DNA of 19,546 nt from an uncultured Actinomycetes bacterium (GTDB taxonomy: Bacteria; Actinomycetota; Thermoleophilia; Solirubrobacterales; Solirubrobacteraceae): positions 1 to 19,546 of the forward strand of contig CALAQT010000389.1 in the NCBI GenBank assembly GCA_937888775.1, given 5' to 3'. Position 1 is the first letter of the stretch; each line of letters begins with the position of its first letter. A model generated the notes under the pieces. It was given only the letters and a program-made list of their open reading frames with translations. It searched no databases and was not told the origin of the DNA. Made by a program: the position numbers and the translations under genes. This document shows positions 1 through 7,883 of this stretch, piece after piece.

Positions 1-527
1 CGGCGCTGGGGCTGATCGGCCTGGCCGGCGCCTGGCCGGCGCTGGCCGCTCGCGCCCGAACCCCCTGGCGGCGGGCGGCGCTCGGAGCGACGGGATGGGT
101 CTGGCTAGCGCTGGCAGGTCCGATCGGCGGTCACGCGATGTACCTCATCCATGTTCCCGGCACGTGGGCGCTGCGCTCCTGGAGCGGATCGCTGGGCGCA
201 AGCCTCCACCATGTGCTGCTCCCCCTGGTCAGTACGGGGGCGCTGGTCGGCGCGCCGGTCTGGGGACTGGCCGCCGTTGTGGCGCCCTGGCTGATCAGAC
301 GCCGCTCTCTGATCGGCGACACGGTCCGGGTGATCGCTTGGGCGGCGATTGTGGTCAGCGCCACGATGCTCAGCCTGAGGCTCCTTGACGGAGGGCAGGG
401 ACTCGGAACGCCGCCCACCGCCCTGGTGGGCACATTCGCCAGTGCCGCGGTTGCCCTGGCTCCCAGCGTGATCGCAGTAGGGCTGGCGCTCCACCGGTCA
501 CCTGGCCCCAAGGCTGGACTTGCGTAG
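1..527 (+). CDS. C-terminal part of a multipass membrane protein (5'-truncated by the window edge)
   Basis: The reading frame is open from base 3 to a TAG at 525-527, giving 174 residues with no start needed inside the window. It is very rich in Leu, Ala, Val and Trp and contains about five hydrophobic stretches separated by short Arg-rich turns (for example WLIRRRS), so it is a multipass membrane region. The stop lies 26 bases before fhaA, so it is probably co-transcribed with the kinase operon. From memory, in related Thermoleophilia a gene at this place encodes a Ser/Thr protein kinase with a C-terminal multipass region that looks like this; no kinase motif is visible here because the N-terminus is outside the window. 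The function is therefore a guess, while the reading frame itself is well supported by its length and by its continuous hydrophobic character. Confidence 0.7.
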   Translation, partial: ALGLIGLAGAWPALAARARTPWRRAALGATGWVWLALAGPIGGHAMYLIHVPGTWALRSWSGSLGASLHHVLLPLVSTGALVGAPVWGLAAVVAPWLIRRRSLIGDTVRVIAWAAIVVSATMLSLRLLDGGQGLGTPPTALVGTFASAAVALAPSVIAVGLALHRSPGPKAGLA

Positions 528-553
528 CATGGACCAGCCCGAGAGGGCGTGTC

Positions 554-1312
554 ATGAGTGTGCTCAGGAGCCTCGAGAGCAAGATCGCCGGCCTAGTCGA
601 AGGCACGTTCAGTCGTGCCTTCCGCTCCGAGGTGCGCCCGGTGGAGATCGCGCGCAAGCTCGCGCGGGAGATGGAGGAGCACAAATCCCTCTCGGTCTCG
701 CGCACCTACGTCCCCAACGAGTACAGGGTCTTTCTCTCACCGCGGGATCGTGAGCGGTTCGCCGACTACGAGGACGCGTTGGTCGGCGAGTTGGTCGGCT
801 ATCTGCTGGAGTACGCGCGCCGTGAGCGGCTGGCGCTGGTCTCGCGCCCGGTGATCGAGTTCGAGACGGATGACCGTCTCGGCCTCGGCGAGTTCGGCAT
901 CCAGACCCGGGTGGTCAACCCGTCTCCTGAGCAGCAGCCGGAAGCCGCGGTTGAGGAGTCCGGGCGAACGATGATCTACAGCACCGCCGGTCGCGTAGCC
1001 GAGCCGCTGGAAGAGCGCGCCCGCACACGACACGAGACCGCACTGCTGCTGGTGGACGGCAAGCGGCTGGTGGTCGGCCCCGCCGGCGCGACAATCGGCC
1101 GCAGCCGCCAATGTGACGTCGTGCTCGAAGACCCCAACATCTCGCGCACCCACGCCGAGATCCGCCCGCGCGGCGGCTCCTGGGTGCTCAGCGATCTCGG
1201 CTCGACCAACGGCTCAAGCCTCAACCGTCGCCGGATCGAGCGGCCGGAGGTGCTCAAGCCCGGAGACGAGATCGAGGTTGGCACGTCGGTGATCACGTTC
1301 GAGTTGGAGTAG
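554..1312 (+). CDS. fhaA: FhaA: DUF3662 plus FHA-domain phosphothreonine reader
   Basis: This 252-residue cytoplasmic protein has the two-part build of actinobacterial FhaA. The N-terminal FhaA_N/DUF3662 domain spans about residues 1-120 and opens with a stretch like that of other FhaA proteins (LRSLESKIAGLVEGTFSRAF). A short Glu-rich linker follows, then a C-terminal FHA domain at about 161-252 with the phosphopeptide-binding set: G182-R183-S184, S197-R198-T199-H200 and S217-T218-N219-G220. In mycobacteria FhaA binds the phosphorylated pseudokinase MviN and tunes lipid II and peptidoglycan synthesis; that role is taken from the family. The linker around residues 138-144 (RTMIYST) offers Thr/Tyr residues that PknB might phosphorylate, which is only inference. 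GAGAGGG at 541-547 sits 6 bases before the ATG and supports this start. It is shorter than the mycobacterial protein because the linker is short. Confidence 0.93.
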   Translation: MSVLRSLESKIAGLVEGTFSRAFRSEVRPVEIARKLAREMEEHKSLSVSRTYVPNEYRVFLSPRDRERFADYEDALVGELVGYLLEYARRERLALVSRPVIEFETDDRLGLGEFGIQTRVVNPSPEQQPEAAVEESGRTMIYSTAGRVAEPLEERARTRHETALLLVDGKRLVVGPAGATIGRSRQCDVVLEDPNISRTHAEIRPRGGSWVLSDLGSTNGSSLNRRRIERPEVLKPGDEIEVGTSVITFELE

Positions 1313-1316
1313 GAGG
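1311..1316 (+). promoter_or_regulatory. Ribosome binding site of fhaB
   Basis: AGGAGG overlaps the last base of the fhaA stop region and lies 9 bases before GTG 1326. This fixes a GTG start for fhaB; no ATG is available that would keep the N-terminal hydrophobic segment. Confidence 0.75.
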
Positions 1317-1325
1317 CGGCAGATC

Positions 1326-1811
1326 GTGCTGCAACCTGTCTCCGTGGGCCTGAAGTTCGGCTTCCTGGCCGTCCTGTACCTGTTCCTGATGTGGGTCGCC
1401 TGGAGTGCCGCGCGGGATCTGCGCCGCGGCAGCGGCGGCCTGGCTTCGTCACAGCGCCTGGAACCCTCTGATGCGACCGGGATGTACGAGGCGGTTGCGG
1501 GCCAGTCGGAGCTGGATGGCTTGGAGCCCCGGTTGCTGGTGGAGCGCGCTGCGGGACACGAGAGCGGAGTGGCTTACGATCTGGCCGAGGGCGCTACCCT
1601 CGGGCGCGGCGACGTCGAGATTCAACTAGACGATCCATTCGCATCCTCACGCCACGCCCGCATCTCTCGCGAGGGCCACGCCGTGGTGATCGAGGATTTG
1701 GGATCCACCAACGGGACCTATCTGAACGATGAGCCATTGACCGGTCCGCAGCCGTTGCACGACGGAGACCGAATCCGGATCGGCGATTGCGAATTCTCCT
1801 ACCTCCAATGA
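1326..1811 (+). CDS. fhaB: FhaB/FipA: membrane-tethered FHA protein
   Basis: This 161-residue protein has one N-terminal transmembrane segment (about residues 9-28), a linker of about 40 residues, and a C-terminal FHA domain (about 68-161). The FHA signature is intact: G93-R94, S108-R109-H110 and S127-T128-N129-G130. The size and build match FhaB (FipA in mycobacteria, about 155 residues), which links PknA/PknB signalling to the FtsZ/FtsQ division complex; that role is from the family. The gene begins with GTG, supported by an AGGAGG 9 bases upstream, and follows fhaA by 13 bases, as usual for the pair. The FHA domain faces the cytoplasm if the N-terminus is a signal anchor. The conserved Arg and Ser for phosphothreonine binding are all present, so it should be a working reader. 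Confidence 0.92.
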   Translation: MLQPVSVGLKFGFLAVLYLFLMWVAWSAARDLRRGSGGLASSQRLEPSDATGMYEAVAGQSELDGLEPRLLVERAAGHESGVAYDLAEGATLGRGDVEIQLDDPFASSRHARISREGHAVVIEDLGSTNGTYLNDEPLTGPQPLHDGDRIRIGDCEFSYLQ

Positions 1812-1837
1812 CGGTGATCGGTTCGTAAGCCACAGCC

Positions 1838-3148
1838 ATGCTCCGCGCTGCAGAGACCATCTGGAAGACCGACACCGGGCGTCAGCGCCGGGACAACGAG
1901 GACAACGCCTTCGCGCGAGCCCCCGTGTTCGTCGTGGCCGACGGCATGGGGGGCGCACAGGCCGGTGAGGTCGCCTCGCGGCTGGCCATCGAGGCCTTTG
2001 AGCGTGAGCTGCCGGAGTCTGGGACGCCGGAGGAGCGCCTGGCCGAGTGCGTCCGCGCCGCCAATCGCACGATCTATGAGATGTCGCGCAGCGAGAACGA
2101 GCGAGCGGGCATGGGGACCACCCTCACTGCTGCCTATCTCGACGATGGCGACCTGGCGATAGCGCACGTCGGCGACAGCCGGGCCTATCTGTTCCGAGAC
2201 CAGGCGCTGACGCGCCTGACACAGGATCACTCGCTGGTGGAGGAACTCGTGCGGAAAGGCAAGCTGACCGAGGAGCAGGCGGCTGAGCACCCGCAGCGCT
2301 CGATCATCACCCGGGCGCTTGGCCCTGAACCTGACGTTGAGGTCGATACCTGGACATATCCGGTGTGGGCCGGAGACGTGCTGCTGCTTTGCAGCGACGG
2401 GCTGACCTCGATGATCAGCGAGGAGCAGATCATGCAGATCCTGGCATCGGCCCCCAGTCTGGAGCGCGCGGCCCAGCGTCTGATCGCCGCGGCCAACGAT
2501 GCCGGCGGGCGCGACAACATCACCGTGATCCTGTTCAGACTCGAGGAGGTCGGCGGAGACGGGCTTACCGATCAGCCCACGGTCGTCGGGATTGAGGCTC
2601 CGTACGTGTTGGCTGACGACTCATCCACAGCTCGCCGCGGCTCGGTCGGGGCCAAGTCCGGCACGGCGCTGGCGCCCGAAGCTCGGTCGTCGAACCCACC
2701 CGCCACGAGCTCCGCCGCGGGGAGCCCGGCCCCGGCGCCCCTGACAGCTCCGACCCAGCGGTCCCGGCCCGAGCGTGTGCGCCGGCAGCGCCGGTCCGCC
2801 CCCGGCACCCGCAGGACATCGGCCCGCAGGCGGCGTTGGGCGAGGCCGGGCGCGGCGTTGCTGGCCACGGTGATCGTCCTGTTCCTGTTCGGCGCCGGTG
2901 GATATCTGGCGAGCCGGCAGCTGTACTTCCTCGGCACCAACCAGCAGGGGATCGTGACGGTCTTCCGAGGCCTGCCGTACGACATCGTCGGCGGAATTCG
3001 CCTGTATGAGACCTACTACGTCTCCGGCGTTCCCGCCTCGGCGATCCCGGCCGATCGCCGCAGCCAGCTGCTCAACCATCAGCTGCGCTCTCAGTCGGAT
3101 GCGTCCAATCTCGTCAACGAGATCGAGCTGGGCCAGATCGTCAAATGA
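1838..3148 (+). CDS. pstP: PstP: transmembrane PP2C-type Ser/Thr phosphatase
   Basis: This 436-residue protein has a complete PP2C (PPM) catalytic domain at about 8-237. The metal-binding and catalytic motifs are visible: RDNEDN (18-23), VADGMGG (33-39), GMGTT (91-95), HVGDSRAY (110-117), CSDGLT (185-190) and GGRDNIT (223-229), including metal Asp residues 35, 187 and 226. A linker of about 100 residues rich in Ser, Pro and Arg leads to one transmembrane helix (about 337-357), then an ectodomain of about 79 residues. In actinobacteria PstP is the sole PP2C that reverses PknA/PknB phosphorylation; its place between the FHA genes and rodA fits. The ectodomain is much shorter than the roughly 190-residue one of mycobacterial PstP. 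The start at 1838 has only a weak Shine-Dalgarno. An in-frame ATG at 1808 is closed by TAA six codons later, so it is excluded. The 3' end overlaps rodA by 4 bases. Confidence 0.95.
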   Translation: MLRAAETIWKTDTGRQRRDNEDNAFARAPVFVVADGMGGAQAGEVASRLAIEAFERELPESGTPEERLAECVRAANRTIYEMSRSENERAGMGTTLTAAYLDDGDLAIAHVGDSRAYLFRDQALTRLTQDHSLVEELVRKGKLTEEQAAEHPQRSIITRALGPEPDVEVDTWTYPVWAGDVLLLCSDGLTSMISEEQIMQILASAPSLERAAQRLIAAANDAGGRDNITVILFRLEEVGGDGLTDQPTVVGIEAPYVLADDSSTARRGSVGAKSGTALAPEARSSNPPATSSAAGSPAPAPLTAPTQRSRPERVRRQRRSAPGTRRTSARRRRWARPGAALLATVIVLFLFGAGGYLASRQLYFLGTNQQGIVTVFRGLPYDIVGGIRLYETYYVSGVPASAIPADRRSQLLNHQLRSQSDASNLVNEIELGQIVK

Positions 3149-4452
3149 GCGCTCGCAACCGAGAGCTGGTCGGCCTGATCCCGGCGTCGCTGTTGGTCAC
3201 GGCCGGCTTCGCCGGAGTGTTCATCCAGCGCTCCAACGCGCTCTCCAACGTCTCACTCACCTACGGGGCGATCTTCCTGGCGCTGTGCGTAGCGGGCCAT
3301 ATCTTCATCCGCGTGACCCTTCCGAACGCTGATCCGTACCTGTTTCCGCTCGTCGCCGTGCTGGCGAGCTTTGGGCTGGTCATGGTCTATCGACTGGACA
3401 GCACGCTAGCCCGCCAGCAGGCGCAGTGGTTCGTGCTGGGGCTGGTCCTGTTCGCCGCCACGATCGTGATCTTCCGTGACTACCGCAAGCTGGAGCAGTA
3501 CCGCTACGTGATCGTGGCCGTCTCACTGGGGCTGATGATCCTCCCGCGCCTACCGGTCGTCGGCTACCAGGCCAACGGCGCCTATCTCGGCGTTCGCATC
3601 CCGGGCCTGTTCGTTTTCCAGCCGCCGGAGTTCGCCAAGATCGGGCTGGTCATTTTCCTCGCCAGCTATCTGCGTGATACGCGCGAGGTGATGGTGGTCG
3701 GCGCCCGCCGCGTGCTCGGCGTGACGATCCCGCCGCTGAAGCACTTCGGCCCGGTGGTGGTGATCTGGGGACTGGCGATGGGAATCCTGGTCGTGCTCAG
3801 CGACGTCGGCTCGTCGGTCATGTTCTACGGCGCGCTGCTGGCGATGCTCTACGTGGCGACCAATCGACTGTCGTTCGTGGTGGTGGGGCTGATCGCCGCC
3901 GCGATCGGGTTCTGGTACCTGGGCACCCACATACCGCACATACACGCTCGGGTGGAGTCGTGGCTGCATCCGTTTGACCCCAAGCTCTATAACGCGCCGC
4001 TGGGCAGTTATCAGATCGCCAACTCGCTGTTCGCCCAGGCGGCGGGCGGGCTGTTCGGGCAGGGCTTCGGAGAGGCGGTGCTGAGCATGCCGGGGCCGCT
4101 TCACGCGACGCTGCTGCCCTTCCCGCAGACCGACATGATCTATGCGGTCATCACCGACGAGCTGGGGTTGTTCGGAGCCACCGCGGTACTTCTGACCTAC
4201 CTGATCTTCGTCTGGCGCGGTTTCAAGACCGCGCTGCTGGCCCGCGACTCGTTCTCCAAGCTGATGGCGACCGGATTGACCGCGATCGTTGGCCTGCAGG
4301 TGTTCGTGATCGTCGGGGGAGTGACACGCGTGATCCCGCTCACCGGCGTGACGCTGCCTTTCATCTCCTACGGCGGTTCGTCGATCGTCGCCAACTTCGT
4401 CCTGCTGGCGCTGCTACTGCTGGTCTCCGATCGTGCCCGCAGACCGGCATGA
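3145..4452 (+). CDS. rodA: SEDS-family peptidoglycan glycosyltransferase (RodA/FtsW)
   Basis: This 435-residue protein has about ten hydrophobic helices and the conserved SEDS (shape, elongation, division, sporulation) stretches: QPPEFAKI (159-166), W-L-H-P-F-D-P with the presumed catalytic Asp at residue 278, PQTDMIYAVITDELGLFG (327-344) and PLTGVTLPFISYGGSS (398-413). SEDS proteins polymerise lipid II into glycan strands together with a class B penicillin-binding protein, and pbpA follows at once with a 4-base ATGA overlap. The operon position equals mycobacterial rodA (Rv0017c). Sequence alone does not cleanly separate RodA from FtsW, so the symbol rests on gene order. The start overlaps the pstP stop (ATGA), indicating translational coupling. 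The glycan-binding and catalytic residues all appear intact. Confidence 0.93.
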   Translation: MSARNRELVGLIPASLLVTAGFAGVFIQRSNALSNVSLTYGAIFLALCVAGHIFIRVTLPNADPYLFPLVAVLASFGLVMVYRLDSTLARQQAQWFVLGLVLFAATIVIFRDYRKLEQYRYVIVAVSLGLMILPRLPVVGYQANGAYLGVRIPGLFVFQPPEFAKIGLVIFLASYLRDTREVMVVGARRVLGVTIPPLKHFGPVVVIWGLAMGILVVLSDVGSSVMFYGALLAMLYVATNRLSFVVVGLIAAAIGFWYLGTHIPHIHARVESWLHPFDPKLYNAPLGSYQIANSLFAQAAGGLFGQGFGEAVLSMPGPLHATLLPFPQTDMIYAVITDELGLFGATAVLLTYLIFVWRGFKTALLARDSFSKLMATGLTAIVGLQVFVIVGGVTRVIPLTGVTLPFISYGGSSIVANFVLLALLLLVSDRARRPA

Positions 4453-5873
4453 ACGGCGCGATCGTCAGGCTGTTCGGGCTCGTGGTGCTGCTGTTCGCGC
4501 TGCTGATCGCCTGGACCTCGCGCTGGACGGTGTTCGAGGCGTCCTCGCTTGACAGCAACACCCTCAATCGACGCACGCTGGTCGACGATCTGCGGATCAA
4601 GCGCGGACGGATCCTCGCCGACGACGGGACTGTGCTGGCCAGGTCCGTGCCGGCGTCCGACAACACCTGGAGCCGCACCTATCCGACCGGTTCGCTGTTC
4701 AGCCAGCCGGTCGGCTACCTGATCGCCTCGCAGGGACGGGCCGCCGGGCTGGAGCTATCCCGGGGAGCGGCGCTGCGCGGCCTGCAGACCGGGTTGGGCT
4801 CGATCTTTGGTCAGCTCAGCCCCAATCCGGTCGGCGATGACGTCTACACGTCGCTCGATCCCAAGGCCCAGCGCGTGGCGGAGGCGGAGCTGGCCGGCCG
4901 GGCGGGGTCCGTAGTGGCGCTCAATCCGCAGACCGGTGCGGTCCAGGTCATGTACTCAAACCCGACCTACGACGACAACAACGTCGACGCCAGGGGCGCC
5001 AACCTCTCGACCTTCAACCGGGCCACCCAGGCCGGCTACCCGCCGGGGTCGACCTTCAAGATCGTCACAGCGACCGCCGCGATCGACAGCGGCAAGTACA
5101 CCCCCAACTCGGTCGTCAACGGCAAATCGCCGATCATCGTCTCCGGGGTGCCATTGTCCAACGACAACAACCAGGGCTTCGGTCTGATCAGCCTGACCAC
5201 GGCGCTGACCTACTCGGTCAATACGGTCTGGGCCCAGGTAGGCGAGGCGCTGGGGCGCGGAACGATGACCGAGTATATGAAGCGGTTCGGCTTCTACTCC
5301 AAGCCTCCGCTCGACTACCCCTCCAACGAGATCAATCCGAGCCGCCCGTTCTCCAGCATCGGCCATTCCTATCCCCCCGGCAGCCCCAACGAGGACATCG
5401 GGCGGATCGCCATTGGACAGGGCGGCCTGCAGGTGACGCCGCTGCAGATGGCGATGGTCGCGGCGGCCGTAGCCAACGGCGGCAGGCTTATGACGCCGCA
5501 TTTCACCAGCCGGGTCGTGGACCAGGACGGCCGCACGGTGGAGACGGTCAACCCGACTGTCTACAGCCAGGTGATGAAGCCCTCCACCGCCCAGGAGGTG
5601 GGGCAGATGATGAAGACCGTGGTGGACGAGGGAACCGGAACCCCGGCTCAGCTCGGCAACAACATCCCGTTTGCCGGCAAGACCGGGACGGCCTCGATCG
5701 GCGCCAGCGGCTCGAATCTGACCGAGCCCTGGTTTATAGGCTTCGCCCCGATCCAGAACCCCAAGGTCGCGATCGCGGTGACGATCGAGCAGACGCAGGG
5801 AGGCTTTGGCGGGACGGTCGCCGCGCCGATCGCCAAGGCCGTGGTGCAGACGCTGCTGGCTGAAGGGCAGTAG
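4449..5873 (+). CDS. pbpA: PbpA: class B penicillin-binding protein (D,D-transpeptidase)
   Basis: This 474-residue protein has an N-terminal membrane anchor (about 6-24), a short PBP dimer/pedestal region (to about 150) and a transpeptidase domain with all three active-site motifs: S201-T-F-K204 (nucleophile Ser 201), S256-V-N258 and K411-T-G-T414. It would cross-link peptide stems, acting as partner of the SEDS polymerase encoded just upstream. The length and the lack of C-terminal PASTA domains match actinobacterial PbpA (Rv0016c-like) rather than FtsI. The start overlaps the rodA stop by 4 bases (ATGA), and pknB begins 3 bases after the stop. In mycobacteria pknA stands between pbpA and pknB; here it is absent. 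All motifs are intact, so a working enzyme is expected. Confidence 0.95.
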   Translation: MNGAIVRLFGLVVLLFALLIAWTSRWTVFEASSLDSNTLNRRTLVDDLRIKRGRILADDGTVLARSVPASDNTWSRTYPTGSLFSQPVGYLIASQGRAAGLELSRGAALRGLQTGLGSIFGQLSPNPVGDDVYTSLDPKAQRVAEAELAGRAGSVVALNPQTGAVQVMYSNPTYDDNNVDARGANLSTFNRATQAGYPPGSTFKIVTATAAIDSGKYTPNSVVNGKSPIIVSGVPLSNDNNQGFGLISLTTALTYSVNTVWAQVGEALGRGTMTEYMKRFGFYSKPPLDYPSNEINPSRPFSSIGHSYPPGSPNEDIGRIAIGQGGLQVTPLQMAMVAAAVANGGRLMTPHFTSRVVDQDGRTVETVNPTVYSQVMKPSTAQEVGQMMKTVVDEGTGTPAQLGNNIPFAGKTGTASIGASGSNLTEPWFIGFAPIQNPKVAIAVTIEQTQGGFGGTVAAPIAKAVVQTLLAEGQ

Positions 5874-5876
5874 CGG

Positions 5877-7883
5877 ATGCCCGAAGTCGCGCCGAACACG
5901 CTGATCGACGGGCGCTACCGCGTGATCTCGCGACTGGGGACGGGCGGGATGGCCGATGTCTTCCTGGCCCAGGATCAACAGCTGGGTCGTCAAGTCGCGG
6001 TGAAGCTGTTGCACCGGCGGTTCGCCGAGGATCCGGGGTTCGTCGAGCGCTTCCGGCGTGAGGCTCAGGCGGCCGCCGGTCTTCAACACCCCAACGTAGT
6101 CAGCGTGTATGACCGCGGCAGCTTCGACGGCACCTACTACATCGCGATGGAATACCTGCCCGGACGCTCGCTCAAGCAGGTGATCCGCGAGGAGGCGCCA
6201 CTGGATCCGATCCGCGCGATCGACATCACGATTCAGATCCTCAAGGCGGCCCGGTTCGCGCACCGCCGCGGGGTGATCCACCGCGACCTCAAGCCCCACA
6301 ACGTGATCGTCGACGATTCTGGGCATGCCAAGGTGACCGACTTCGGGATCGCCCGCGCGGGCGCCTCGGACATGACCGAGACCGGGTCGATCATGGGAAC
6401 CGCGCAGTACCTGTCGCCCGAGCAGGCGCAGGGTCATCCCGTCAGCGCCGGTTCTGACTTGTACTCGGTGGGCGTCGTGCTCTACGAGTTGCTGACCGGG
6501 CGTGTTCCCTTCGATGGTGAGGCTGCGGTCACGATTGCGCTCAAGCACGTGTCGGAATCGCCGCCGCCGCCGCGGTCGATCAACCCGGCGATCCCGCCGG
6601 AGCTCGAGCAGGTGGTGCTCTGGTCGATGAACAAGGACCCCTCCGACCGCCCGGCCGATGCCGGTCAGCTGATCACCGCGCTGGAGCAATGCCGGGCGAT
6701 CCTGTCCGGCGGCGGGGGCCAGCACACCGCCAGCATGGCCGCGGTCGCCTTCGCCGGAACGGGACCTGATCCGCTGCCGGTCGCCGCCGGGGTCGTACCT
6801 GAGGCGTCGCCGACGGTCTACCACCAACCGACCGGCAACGGGACCGGAAGCTTCATCTCGCCACCGGTCGACGATCGCCGGCGCGGACCGAGCCCGTGGC
6901 TGTGGGCGCTGCTGGCAGCACTGCTGCTGGCCGGCGCTGGAGTGGCCGCGTACCTGCTCACCCGCCCGACCAAGGATGTCGTGCCGGCGGTGATCAACGA
7001 GAGCGTCAACAACGCCACCGCACAGGTCCAGAACGCGGGCTTCTCGGTCAACATCCTCGAAGAGGCGAGCACGCACACGCCGGGGATCGTGTTCCACCAG
7101 GATCCGCAGCCTGGCACCAAGGCCGACTCGGGCACCACCGTCACGCTGACGGTCTCCCAGGGGCTCGGGAACATGGTCGTGCCTTCGGTCGTAGGCCTGA
7201 CCCGTGCCGCGGCGGTGCGAGCGATCAAAGCCCAGAACCTGAAGGTTCGCTTCGATACCGAATCCTCCAACACCGTCCCGGCGGGAGATGCCACGCGAAC
7301 CGATCCCGGGGCGGGGACGCCGCTGCCGGTCGGATCGCCGGTGACGCTGTTCATCTCCTCCGGAAAAGCGCAGGCGTCGGTGCCCGACGTGCGCGGGCAG
7401 ACGCAGTCAAGCGCCACCAACACGTTGCAGAAGCTGGGCTTCAGCGTGACCACGTCCTCCCAGACGTCGAAGTCGGACACTCCCGGCACCGTGATCACCC
7501 AAACGCCCGACGGCAACACGACGGCGGCGCCGGGATCAACCGTCAAGCTGGTGATTGCGACGGCGCCGACCACCGCTTCGGTCCCGGGCGTACAGGGCGA
7601 GACGGCCGGCGCGGCCAGCGGCACCCTGACCGCGGCCGGGTTTAGGGTGATCCAGCAGACCAGGGACGTGAGTAAGGCAAACCAGGACGGGCTCGTGATC
7701 TCCCAGAGACCGGGGGGCGGCACGAACGCCAAGACCAACAGCACGGTGACGATCGTCGTTGGGCACTACACGCCGCCCAACACCACCACCACGAGCACCA
7801 CCACCACCCCAACCACCACCACGCCCACCACGAGCACGACAAACAGCACGACCAGCTCGACGACCAGCACGACCAAGGGATGA
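5877..7883 (+). CDS. pknB: PknB: transmembrane Ser/Thr kinase with four PASTA repeats and a Thr-rich tail
   Basis: This 668-residue protein has an N-terminal Hanks-type kinase domain (about 14-272): glycine loop GTGGMADV (21-28), Lys43, alpha-C Glu62, catalytic HRDLKPHN (135-142), DFG 155-157, and an activation loop with Thr167 and Thr169 placed like the two autophosphorylated threonines of mycobacterial PknB, followed by GTAQYLSPEQ. A juxtamembrane linker leads to one transmembrane helix (about 340-362). Outside are four PASTA repeats (about 365-428, 433-496, 500-562, 566-629), which bind muropeptides or lipid II in this family. Unusually, the protein then ends in about 35 residues that are nearly all Thr, Ser and Pro. 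The ATG lies 3 bases after the pbpA stop, with AAGGG just upstream. Its last bases overlap ddl (ATGA). Likely substrates are the neighbouring FHA proteins, which is inference from known systems. Confidence 0.96.
   Translation: MPEVAPNTLIDGRYRVISRLGTGGMADVFLAQDQQLGRQVAVKLLHRRFAEDPGFVERFRREAQAAAGLQHPNVVSVYDRGSFDGTYYIAMEYLPGRSLKQVIREEAPLDPIRAIDITIQILKAARFAHRRGVIHRDLKPHNVIVDDSGHAKVTDFGIARAGASDMTETGSIMGTAQYLSPEQAQGHPVSAGSDLYSVGVVLYELLTGRVPFDGEAAVTIALKHVSESPPPPRSINPAIPPELEQVVLWSMNKDPSDRPADAGQLITALEQCRAILSGGGGQHTASMAAVAFAGTGPDPLPVAAGVVPEASPTVYHQPTGNGTGSFISPPVDDRRRGPSPWLWALLAALLLAGAGVAAYLLTRPTKDVVPAVINESVNNATAQVQNAGFSVNILEEASTHTPGIVFHQDPQPGTKADSGTTVTLTVSQGLGNMVVPSVVGLTRAAAVRAIKAQNLKVRFDTESSNTVPAGDATRTDPGAGTPLPVGSPVTLFISSGKAQASVPDVRGQTQSSATNTLQKLGFSVTTSSQTSKSDTPGTVITQTPDGNTTAAPGSTVKLVIATAPTTASVPGVQGETAGAASGTLTAAGFRVIQQTRDVSKANQDGLVISQRPGGGTNAKTNSTVTIVVGHYTPPNTTTTSTTTTPTTTTPTTSTTNSTTSSTTSTTKG
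7782..7877 (+). repeat. ACC/ACG-type trinucleotide-rich tract encoding a Thr-rich tail
   Basis: About 96 bases consist almost only of ACC, ACG, AGC and related codons, in frame with pknB residues 636-667. It is an imperfect, low-complexity trinucleotide run rather than an exact tandem array. It codes for the extracellular Thr/Ser/Pro tail of PknB after the last PASTA repeat and ends at the ddl start. Such tracts can change length by slippage in steps of three without breaking the frame. Confidence 0.8.

Noticed and set aside
4956..7097. A 713-codon open frame on the minus strand opposite pbpA and pknB
   Set aside because: It runs antisense to two clearly conserved genes, its product is Arg/His/Gly/Asp-rich without recognisable motifs, and such long shadow frames are common opposite GC-rich genes.
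6818..7744. A 308-codon minus-strand frame opposite the PASTA region
   Set aside because: It lies wholly inside pknB and only mirrors the PASTA repeats; no family features are seen.
7782..7877. CRISPR-like or tandem-repeat array
   Set aside because: The tract is an in-frame ACC-rich coding run with no unit of 20 or more bases and no spacers.
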